A DNA stretch of 7,361 bases from positions 1 to 7,361 of the forward strand of contig DHXA01000114.1 in assembly GCA_002413455.1 (NCBI GenBank), given 5' to 3'. Below, piece by piece: positions 1 to 6,659 of this stretch (the first letter of the stretch is position 1; each line of letters begins with the position of its first letter). Position numbers and translations under genes: made by a program. This DNA is from Rhodanobacter sp. UBA5168 (lineage in GTDB: Bacteria; Pseudomonadota; Gammaproteobacteria; Xanthomonadales; Rhodanobacteraceae). Under the pieces are notes generated by a model that worked only from the letters and a program-made list of their open reading frames with translations, searched no databases and had not been told where the DNA came from.

Positions 1-1454
<1,454 letters not shown>

Positions 1455-1511
1455 GCGCTTGAAACTCCGGGCGAGCCGCAGGGCGGCTGAAACAGATGAA
1501 AAAGACCCGGA

Positions 1512-1540
1512 ATCTTACCACCGCGATGTCGACAGGCGAA
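1512..1540 (-). promoter_or_regulatory. Candidate aspS promoter
   Basis: On the minus strand TTCGCC (1540-1535) and TAAGAT (1517-1512) are 17 bases apart, matching 3/6 and 4/6 of the sigma70 hexamers. Transcription would begin near 1505, giving a leader of about 50 bases. That leader contains a small hairpin (AGCCGC/GCGGCT arms, 1474-1488) just upstream of the GGAG ribosome-binding site. The match is modest, and aspS could also be read through from upstream genes. Confidence 0.4.
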
Positions 1541-1543
1541 TTT

Positions 1544-1593
1544 CCCGGCCGGCAATTGCCCGTGGATCCTTGATCCCGCAATTGCCGGCCGGG
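1544..1593. repeat. Perfect 16-bp inverted repeat (hairpin, possible terminator)
   Basis: Arms 1544-1559 (CCCGGCCGGCAATTGC) and 1578-1593 are exact reverse complements. Inside the 18-base centre GGATC (1564-1568) and GATCC (1572-1576) can pair again around a 3-base loop, so the structure can fold almost end to end. It starts seven bases after the DUF3011 stop codon and ends four bases before the candidate aspS -35, which fits a transcript end between the two genes. Neither strand has a T-run after the stem, so it is not a standard intrinsic terminator; a 3'-end-stabilising hairpin or a dispersed REP-like element is possible. Confidence 0.75.
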
Positions 1594-1599
1594 ACTCGG

Positions 1600-2142
1600 T
1601 CACCAGCGGCGATCGACCACGAACTGGCCGCGGCAGCCGTGATTCACCCATACACCGGCGCGATTCCAGCCCCAGCTGTAACCCTCGGTGCAGCGAGTAT
1701 CGGACATCTGATTCACCAGTCGCACACGACCCCGGCGACCGACATCGACTTCGCACATCTGATAGCGCTTCTTGTTGCTGTCGCACTGCAGACGGATCTG
1801 ACGGTTCCAGTCGGGGCCCGGCCTCCAGCCGCCACTGTCGGGACGCCCATGACCGGGGCGACCGCGATCGGCCTCCGCAAACAGTCCGCGGCAACCACGG
1901 TCCACCCACAGTCCCTGCCGGTCGACGCCCCAGCTCTGGCCGCGGATACAGGCGCCCTTCGATTCCTGCCGGGTCAGCTGGGCATCGCGCCATGGCACCG
2001 CACAACGATTGAACTTTCCATCGTTGCTTTCGCAACGGATCGCCTGTCCGCCCTGCGCCTGCACTGGCGGTACCGCCGTCAGCGACAGGGCGCCAAGCAA
2101 ACCGGCCGCCACACTCATCAGGATCTTGTCTGATACATGCAT
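1600..2142 (-). CDS. Secreted protein with two DUF3011 repeats
   Basis: Predicted exported protein of 180 residues, function unknown. Residues 1-29 form a Sec signal peptide (MHVSDKILMS, then a hydrophobic stretch ending VQA before Q30). The mature part holds two copies of the DUF3011 unit, about 34-90 and 115-177, joined by an Arg/Gly/Pro-rich linker (about 92-113). Each copy has four cysteines (37, 47, 65, 84 and 120, 130, 151, 170) and the signature SWG-x4-G-x-WV-x2-GCRG-x-F, so disulfide-linked folds in the periplasm or outside are likely. The start at 2142 has AGGAG eight bases upstream (2155-2151); a second ATG at residue 9 would shorten the signal peptide's N-region. It lies between the FmdB gene (94 bases upstream) and aspS. 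The family assignment rests on recalled motif, not a search. Confidence 0.85.
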   Translation of the reverse strand: MHVSDKILMSVAAGLLGALSLTAVPPVQAQGGQAIRCESNDGKFNRCAVPWRDAQLTRQESKGACIRGQSWGVDRQGLWVDRGCRGLFAEADRGRPGHGRPDSGGWRPGPDWNRQIRLQCDSNKKRYQMCEVDVGRRGRVRLVNQMSDTRCTEGYSWGWNRAGVWVNHGCRGQFVVDRRW

Positions 2143-2235
2143 GTGCGTATCTCCTGCGAAAAGTCATCGCTCTCGCGCTGGTCGAACCGCTCGAATATCC
2201 CGGAAACCCACCCTCCCCGCAATCAACGGCGACGG

Positions 2236-2574
2236 TCAGTCGCTACCGGCAGCTTTTCCGGCCGATGGGGCTGGGGCCGGAGGTGGGGCCGGCGCGGGCG
2301 CACTTGGTGCCGTTACCGCGGCGTCACTTGCCGCAGGCTTGGCCTCACCGTTCCCGCCGGAGGTTTCGGCAAGATTGCGCTTCTTGTCGCTGTCCTTCTT
2401 GAAATCGGTTTCGTACCAGCCGCTGCCCGCCAGCCGAAATGACGGCGCACTGACCATCCGCCGCAGATGCGGGGCGTCACAGGCGGGACAGACCGAGGGA
2501 TCGGTGTCGGACAACTTCTGCAGGCGATCGAAACGATGACCACAGCTGCTGCATTCGAATTCATAGATGGGCAT
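2236..2574 (-). CDS. FmdB-family zinc-ribbon protein
   Basis: Small 112-residue protein. The N-terminal part (MPIYEFECSSCGHRFD) is the FmdB zinc ribbon, with CxxC pairs at C8/C11 and C29/C32 that should bind one zinc. The RRMVSAPSFRLAGSGWYETDF block (about 37-57) is also typical of the family. From about residue 65 the chain becomes low-complexity, with an Ala/Pro-rich tail (APAPAPPPAPAPSAG). The family name comes from a putative regulator of formamidase genes, but the role in most bacteria is unknown and should not be assumed. I chose ATG 2574 over the in-frame ATG at 2598: it gives the conserved MPIYEFEC start and has GGAG five bases upstream (2583-2580). In many Proteobacteria this family is encoded close upstream of aspS, as here. 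Confidence 0.9.
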   Translation of the reverse strand: MPIYEFECSSCGHRFDRLQKLSDTDPSVCPACDAPHLRRMVSAPSFRLAGSGWYETDFKKDSDKKRNLAETSGGNGEAKPAASDAAVTAPSAPAPAPPPAPAPSAGKAAGSD

Positions 2575-2581
2575 GGGAACT

Positions 2582-2610
2582 CCGGACAGTCCGGCCAACC
2601 CGTGGTTGGC
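2582..2610 (-). promoter_or_regulatory. Two adjoining hairpins in the fmdB leader
   Basis: GCCAACC (2594-2600) and GGTTGGC (2604-2610) make a 7-bp stem with a 3-base loop. Next to it, arms 2582-2586 and 2590-2594 make a 5-bp stem (CCGGA/TCCGG on the minus strand) whose 3' arm covers the GG of the GGAG ribosome-binding site. The two stems share base 2594, so they compete by one pair or stack. They lie just downstream of the predicted start of transcription and might limit ribosome access. Confidence 0.45.
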
Positions 2611-2618
2611 AACAGGCC

Positions 2619-2646
2619 ATTATCGGCGCGTTCGGGCCGATTTCAA
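2619..2646 (-). promoter_or_regulatory. Predicted sigma70-type promoter for fmdB
   Basis: On the minus strand TTGAAA (2646-2641) and GATAAT (2624-2619) are separated by 16 bases; each matches the consensus at 5 of 6 positions. This is the best promoter match I found. Transcription would begin near 2612, about 38 bases before the fmdB ATG, and could continue through the DUF3011 gene. Confidence 0.6.
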
Positions 2647-2764
2647 CGTACCACACGGCGCATGGTGTCATTCAACCCATCGCAGTAGCCTGGGCATGGG
2701 GAGCATCCGGTGCACCGTCAATACAAAAACAAATAACCATATGCCTGGCAGGACTTATCGGCTG

Positions 2765-2776
2765 ATAGACGTCTAT
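2765..2776. promoter_or_regulatory. 12-bp perfect palindrome, candidate operator
   Basis: ATAGACGTCTAT reads the same on both strands and lies about 80 bases before the receptor start, eight bases upstream of the candidate -35 at 2784. It is in the AT-richest part of the divergent fmdB/receptor interval (2719-2780). The position fits a dimeric regulator site, but no regulator gene is in the window and a chance palindrome is not excluded. Confidence 0.3.
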
Positions 2777-2783
2777 ACGGCTA

Positions 2784-2813
2784 TTGACTGGAGTCCATCC
2801 AAGGCACTAGCCT
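2784..2813 (+). promoter_or_regulatory. Weak candidate promoter for the TonB-dependent receptor
   Basis: TTGACT (2784-2789, 5/6) is followed after 18 bases by TAGCCT (2808-2813, 3/6). Transcription would start near 2820, inside the 2816-2836 palindrome. The -10 is poor, so an activator or another sigma factor could be involved; TATACG at 2774-2779 is an alternative -10 without a fitting -35. Confidence 0.3.
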
Positions 2814-2815
2814 GC

Positions 2816-2836
2816 GGTTGTTGCGTCGCAACAACC
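2816..2836 (+). promoter_or_regulatory. Perfect 10+1+10-bp inverted repeat in the receptor leader
   Basis: Arm GGTTGTTGCG (2816-2825), a single T, then its exact reverse complement (2827-2836). As RNA it would form a 9-bp stem with a 3-base loop ending 10 bases before the GGAG ribosome-binding site (2847-2850). As DNA it has the size and symmetry of a repressor operator and would overlap the predicted start of transcription. Either use would control the receptor; the sequence does not decide between them. Confidence 0.55.
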
Positions 2837-2858
2837 CGAGAGCACCGGAGAGCTTCCC

Positions 2859-5336
2859 ATGAGCATACGTTTCAACCCGATCTCGCTGGCATGCTTGCCC
2901 GGCGCCTTGTTGCTCGCATTGACCAACGCCGCGATGGCGCAAGACGTCCCGTTGCCGGCGGCCACCAAGGCCAAAGATCTGAGCGCCGTGATCGTCACCG
3001 GCACCCGCTCCGACAGCCGCACCGAAAGCAGTTCGCTGACGCCCATCGACGTGGTTTCGGCCAAGGTGCTGCAGCAGACCGGCACCAACGACCTCCCCAC
3101 CGCGCTTGCCCGGATCATTCCGTCGCTGACCTTTCCGCGTCCGTCGGCCGCCGACACCGCCGACACACAGCGTCCCGCGCAGCTGCGCGGATTGTCGCCC
3201 GATCAGGTTCTCGTACTTGTGAATGGCAAACGCTGGCACCCCGGCGCGCTCTTGCTGACCAACGGCGTGCTGGGCCGTGGGGCACAGGCGGTGGATCTCA
3301 ACACGATCCCGGTCTCCGCGATTGATCACATCGAAGTGCTGCGTGACGGCGCTTCCGCCCAATACGGTTCCGATGCCATCGCAGGCGTCATCAACATCAT
3401 CCTGAAAAAGGGCGCGAAGGGCGGCGGCGTGGAAGTCACCGGCGGCCAGTATTCGGCCGGCGATGGTCGGCAGTGGCAGGGCTCGGCCAATTTCGGCATC
3501 CCCCTGGGCAACGACAAGGGCTGGCTTCGTATCGCTGCGCAGAGCGGTCACGAGGACTACACCAATCGGGCCGGTCCCGACAGACGGCCCGGCTTTCCCC
3601 AGCTCGGCGTGAACTATCGCGAAGGCGATCCGGCGGTGAGGGACCAGAACCTGCTGCTCAATACGCAATACGACATCACGCCGGATGTGCAGTTCTATGC
3701 GTTCGGGCACTTCGGGCATCGCGACGGCACCTCGCCGGCGTTCTTCCGCTACGGCAGCAACAGCCCATCGCCGAGCAGCCCGCTGATTGCCAACGTCTAC
3801 CCGAACGGCTACCTGCCGCTGGAAAATTCCGACTCGACCGACCGCTCGCTGGTGGCGGGTTTGCGCGGAACGGTGAACGGCTGGCGCTGGGACGTCAGCG
3901 GCAACTACGGTGGCAACCGCGTTTCGTATACAACCTTCAACAGCATCAACCTTGCCTATCTGAATGATTTCGGCAGCAGCCCAACTTCGTTCCATGACGG
4001 CATCCTCAAGGCTGCGCAGCGGTCGTTCGATATCGACATCGCCAAGGATGTGTCCGTCGGCTGGCTGCCCAACCCGGTGACCGTGGCCTTCGGCGCGGAG
4101 TACCTGCGCCAGAGTTATGCGATCGATGCGGGCGACCTGACGTCCTACTACGCCTCCAACGGCAATCCGATTCCTGGAACCACGACTATTCCAGCAAGTG
4201 GCGCGCAGGGTTTTGCGGGATGGCAGCCCGCGAACGCGGGGTCGCTCGCAAGACACGATATTGCCGAGTATCTGGATCTGGAAACCAATCTCACCGACCG
4301 GCTTGGCGTCTCGGCCGCGGTACGGCATGAAAACTATTCGGACTTCGGCAGCACCACCTCCGGCTCGCTGGCGGGCCGCTTCGACTTCACCGATACGTTC
4401 GCCCTGCGCGCCAGCGCATCGACCGGCTTTCGCGCACCATCGCTGGCCCAGCAGTTCTATTCCTCCACATCGTCGCTCTACTACGCGCCGGGCAACTCAC
4501 TGGGCCTGCCGGCGGGCATCTACAACTCGGGACTGGCCCCCGTCGACAGCCGGGTCGCGCAGTTGCTCGGAGCCGAACCGCTGAAACCGGAAAAATCCCA
4601 CAACTACACCATCGGTGCGGTGTGGAGTCCGACCGATGCCCTCACCCTGAGTCTGGATGCCTACCAGATCGCCATCAGCGACCGCATCGTGCTGTCGAGC
4701 AGCATCGCCACCACCGGGGCGGCGGTCCAGGCGTATCTGGCCGCCAATGGCGTCGCCAACCTCAACTACAGCGGCGTCTCCTACTTCACGAATGCGGCCG
4801 ACACACGCACCCGCGGTATTGATTTTGTGGCCAGCTACCTGAGCGATTTCGGCACTGCCGGCACCTTGCAGACCACTCTCAGCACCAACTACAACAAGAA
4901 CGAGGTCACCAAGGTTCGTCCCAATCCCGCGGTGCTGGATGCACTGGGCGCCACGTTTCATCGCCTGGACCGGCGCGACATCAAGGGCCTGCTGGCTGAC
5001 ACCACGCCGCGCAGCAAGTTGATCCTGAGCGAGCTGTACAACGTGGGCAACTGGGGCGTAACGGGGACCGTGACCCGGTACGGTCGCTACACCGCCTACA
5101 ACGCGACGAACTCCCTGCTCGACCAGACATTCACGCCCAAGTGGATTCTCGACCTGGCGGTGAACTATCGCCTTCAGCAATGGACGTTCACGGTCGGTGC
5201 GGATGACGCGCTCGACACCTATCCGGACAGGGTCATACCCGGCAGCGACAACAACGGCACGCTGCCCTATTCCGTCTACGCGCCGTTCGGCTACAACGGC
5301 GCCTATGTGTATGGCAAGGTGGCATATCGCTGGTAA
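2859..5336 (+). CDS. TonB-dependent outer-membrane receptor
   Basis: Outer-membrane active transporter of 825 residues, powered from the inner membrane by TonB-ExbB-ExbD. Residues 1-27 are a signal peptide (cut after AMA, before Q28). A TonB-box-like LSAVIVTGTR (41-50) leads into the plug domain, about 55-185, with the family blocks QLRGLSPDQVLVLVNGKR (108-124), VDLNTIPVSAIDHIEVLRDG (145-164) and ASAQYGSDAIAGVINIILKK (165-184). The rest is the 22-strand barrel, with typical repeats of aromatic-ended strands such as GRFDFTDTFALRASASTGFRAPS, and ends in YGKVAYRW with a terminal aromatic for barrel assembly. There is no N-terminal STN signalling domain, so it is not a transducer that drives an anti-sigma/sigma pair. 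ATG 2859 has GGAG eight bases upstream. No enzyme, TonB or regulator gene is adjacent, so the substrate (iron chelate, sugar, vitamin or other) is unknown. Confidence 0.95.
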   Translation: MSIRFNPISLACLPGALLLALTNAAMAQDVPLPAATKAKDLSAVIVTGTRSDSRTESSSLTPIDVVSAKVLQQTGTNDLPTALARIIPSLTFPRPSAADTADTQRPAQLRGLSPDQVLVLVNGKRWHPGALLLTNGVLGRGAQAVDLNTIPVSAIDHIEVLRDGASAQYGSDAIAGVINIILKKGAKGGGVEVTGGQYSAGDGRQWQGSANFGIPLGNDKGWLRIAAQSGHEDYTNRAGPDRRPGFPQLGVNYREGDPAVRDQNLLLNTQYDITPDVQFYAFGHFGHRDGTSPAFFRYGSNSPSPSSPLIANVYPNGYLPLENSDSTDRSLVAGLRGTVNGWRWDVSGNYGGNRVSYTTFNSINLAYLNDFGSSPTSFHDGILKAAQRSFDIDIAKDVSVGWLPNPVTVAFGAEYLRQSYAIDAGDLTSYYASNGNPIPGTTTIPASGAQGFAGWQPANAGSLARHDIAEYLDLETNLTDRLGVSAAVRHENYSDFGSTTSGSLAGRFDFTDTFALRASASTGFRAPSLAQQFYSSTSSLYYAPGNSLGLPAGIYNSGLAPVDSRVAQLLGAEPLKPEKSHNYTIGAVWSPTDALTLSLDAYQIAISDRIVLSSSIATTGAAVQAYLAANGVANLNYSGVSYFTNAADTRTRGIDFVASYLSDFGTAGTLQTTLSTNYNKNEVTKVRPNPAVLDALGATFHRLDRRDIKGLLADTTPRSKLILSELYNVGNWGVTGTVTRYGRYTAYNATNSLLDQTFTPKWILDLAVNYRLQQWTFTVGADDALDTYPDRVIPGSDNNGTLPYSVYAPFGYNGAYVYGKVAYRW

Positions 5337-5343
5337 ACCCGGT

Positions 5344-5378
5344 CGCCAGCGGCTCAGCTCATGCCTGTCCCGCTGGCG
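5344..5378 (+). terminator. Hairpin after the receptor gene, possible terminator
   Basis: CGCCAGCGG (5344-5352) and CCGCTGGCG (5370-5378) pair over 9 bp with a 17-base loop, starting eight bases after the TAA. A second stem, AACCGGC/GCCGGTT (5396-5402 with 5413-5419), follows and ends in TTT. The first has no T-run and the second only three Ts, so termination efficiency is uncertain. Confidence 0.4.
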
Positions 5379-5482
5379 GCGACGACTAGAATCCCAACCG
5401 GCCGTTCCGGTCGCCGGTTTCGGCACTCCCCGCGCGTTCTCGCCGCCGCCATCCGCCGACGGATTCCGCTGACAACTGGTGT

Positions 5483-5505
5483 CGCCCACGCCTGCAGCGT
5501 GGGCG
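5483..5505. repeat. 9-bp stem, 5-base loop hairpin (REP-like candidate)
   Basis: CGCCCACGC (5483-5491) and GCGTGGGCG (5497-5505) are perfect complements around the loop CTGCA. The compact, GC-rich intergenic hairpin resembles REP-type elements that are scattered through genomes of this group, but only one copy is in the window, so repetition is not shown. No T-run follows on either strand. Confidence 0.45.
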
Positions 5506-5765
5506 CGCCGTACTGCGGATGATGCGCGCCGTCAGCCGTCGCAGAACGACGTCCGACAGTTCGTCACTTGACAACGCCGATCCGGCACGACCAGCATCCG
5601 CAAGTGCTTGCGCGGCACCGTTTTGCCACTCGCGCGACACCCGCCATCCGGCGCCAGGGGATCACGAACACAGGGTCGTCACGGCAGCACTTGCGCCAGT
5701 GTCCAGCGCTGGTGGAACTGGAACTGATTGGGGACAGCGTCACACCATCAACCGGAGGGGATTTC

Positions 5766-6503
5766 ATGAAACCTGTGAATCGTGCAACCGCGATCTGCGC
5801 AGCACTTGCCTTGGCAATGACCGTGGCGGGCGGCGCGATGGCTCGCGAAGCACCCACCATGACCGTCGCCGTAGTCGACTTCACCAACCAGACCAGCTCC
5901 GCCAACTGGTGGAACGGGGACGTAGGCAACCAGCTCGCCGATGTGCTCAGCAACGAACTGAGTGCGACCGGTGACTTCAAGGTGATCGAGCGGCAGAAGA
6001 TCGACGCCGTGCTGGCCGAACAGAATCTGGCCAGCTCCTACCGCATGCGTCCGGGCAGCAGCCCGCATACCGGCAACATCACCGGCGCGCAGTACCTGAT
6101 TGCCGGCAGCGTCAGCGCCTATACCGAGGACACCTCCAACACCGGCGGCGGCCTCAATATCGCCGGCTTCCGCGTAGGCGGCGGCAAGTCGGAGGCGTAT
6201 ATCGCGATCGACCTGCGCGTGATCGACGCGGAGACCTCCGAAGTGGTCTATTCACGCACCGTCGAGGGCCGCAGTTCAGGAGGCGGCGTCAATCTCAGTG
6301 GCTACGTGGGAGGTGGTGTCGGCGGCGACTTCGCGCATTCGAAAAAAACCCCGGCCAGCAAGGCGGTGCGCGCGGCGCTGATCGAGGCCACCGATTACCT
6401 CGACTGCGCGATGGTCAAGCGCGATGGTTGCGAAGTCCGCTATCAGCAGAAGGAACAACGCCGGCGCGACAGCGACAAGCAGGTGCTTGACCTCGACGGC
6501 TGA
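5766..6503 (+). CDS. CsgG/HfaB-family exported protein
   Basis: Predicted periplasmic or outer-membrane-associated protein of 245 residues (E. coli CsgG is 277). Residues 1-26 are a Sec signal peptide ending AMA before R27. The only early cysteine, C11, is not in a lipobox, so unlike E. coli CsgG it should not be a lipoprotein. Family features: MTVAVVDFTNQT (32-43), the helix DVGNQLADVLSNEL (52-65), FKVIERQKIDAVLAEQNL (71-88), GAQYLIAGSVSAY (107-119) and AYIAIDLRVIDAETSEVVYSRTVEG (144-168). A Gly-rich stretch (172-188) follows, then a charged tail with two cysteines (214, 222). ATG 5766 is chosen because GGAGGGG lies five bases upstream and the signal peptide starts there; the open frame further upstream has neither. 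No curli genes (csgA, B, E, F) are nearby, so a curli-secretion role is not supported. CsgG-like domains also occur in other envelope proteins. Confidence 0.88.
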   Translation: MKPVNRATAICAALALAMTVAGGAMAREAPTMTVAVVDFTNQTSSANWWNGDVGNQLADVLSNELSATGDFKVIERQKIDAVLAEQNLASSYRMRPGSSPHTGNITGAQYLIAGSVSAYTEDTSNTGGGLNIAGFRVGGGKSEAYIAIDLRVIDAETSEVVYSRTVEGRSSGGGVNLSGYVGGGVGGDFAHSKKTPASKAVRAALIEATDYLDCAMVKRDGCEVRYQQKEQRRRDSDKQVLDLDG

Positions 6504-6614
6504 GCCTTGCATCGACGTCGTCGACAGATCGCGGGGAGCCGATCACCCGGCCACAAGCGTCGGTCGCCGCCAGCTCGTCCACCTTTCCGTCGGACACGGC
6601 ATCCATTGCCGCGT

Positions 6615-6641
6615 CCGCCGGGCGAGTCCATGGCCCGGCGG
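6615..6641. terminator. 9-bp hairpin between convergent genes, possible bidirectional terminator
   Basis: CCGCCGGGC (6615-6623) and GCCCGGCGG (6633-6641) pair perfectly around a 9-base loop. It sits 112 bases after the CsgG-like stop and 19 bases after the clpB stop on the other strand, where a shared transcript end is expected. It lacks a T-run on both strands, so Rho or another mechanism may do the terminating. Confidence 0.45.
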
Positions 6642-6659
6642 CGTCACCCGCCAACCGCC

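Larger units (their letters stand above)
5337..5765. other. 429-base intergenic stretch, no convincing gene
   Basis: Between the receptor and the CsgG-like gene I see no recognisable coding sequence. Open frames on both strands here (for example minus 5640-5386, from GTG) lack a ribosome-binding site and any family motif and are Arg/Ser/Ala-rich as expected of GC-rich noise. The stretch holds the hairpins at 5344-5378, 5396-5419 and 5483-5505, a 10-bp palindrome CCAGCGCTGG (5703-5712) and a tandem TGGAAC pair (5713-5724). A consensus TTGACA occurs at 5568-5573, but no acceptable -10 follows. The promoter of the CsgG-like gene must lie here, but I cannot place it. Confidence 0.7.

Noticed and set aside
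2575..2598. Start of the FmdB-like protein at ATG 2598, eight residues earlier
   Set aside because: The family begins with MPIYEF-like sequence, and the GGAG at 2583-2580 fits only the ATG at 2574.
2781..4328. 515-codon minus-strand open frame, and a similar one at 5489-4497
   Set aside because: Both are antisense to the TonB-dependent receptor and show no recognisable domain; they reflect third-position GC bias.
5568..5596. Sigma70 promoter built on the perfect TTGACA at 5568
   Set aside because: No -10 element is found at 16-18 bases; the sequence there is CCAGCA-like.
5386..5720. Remnant gene or transposase in the minus frames of the gap
   Set aside because: The translations are Arg/Ser/Cys-rich without any family motif, and no terminal inverted repeats or target duplications are seen.
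5714..5741. ECF sigma-type promoter (GGAAC ... CGTC) before the CsgG-like gene
   Set aside because: The distances from the two GGAAC copies to CGTC are 19 and 13 bases, outside the usual 15-17.
5568..5765. N-terminal extension of the CsgG-like frame, 66 residues upstream of ATG 5766
   Set aside because: The extension has no ribosome-binding site and would bury the signal peptide; GGAGGGG lies just before ATG 5766.
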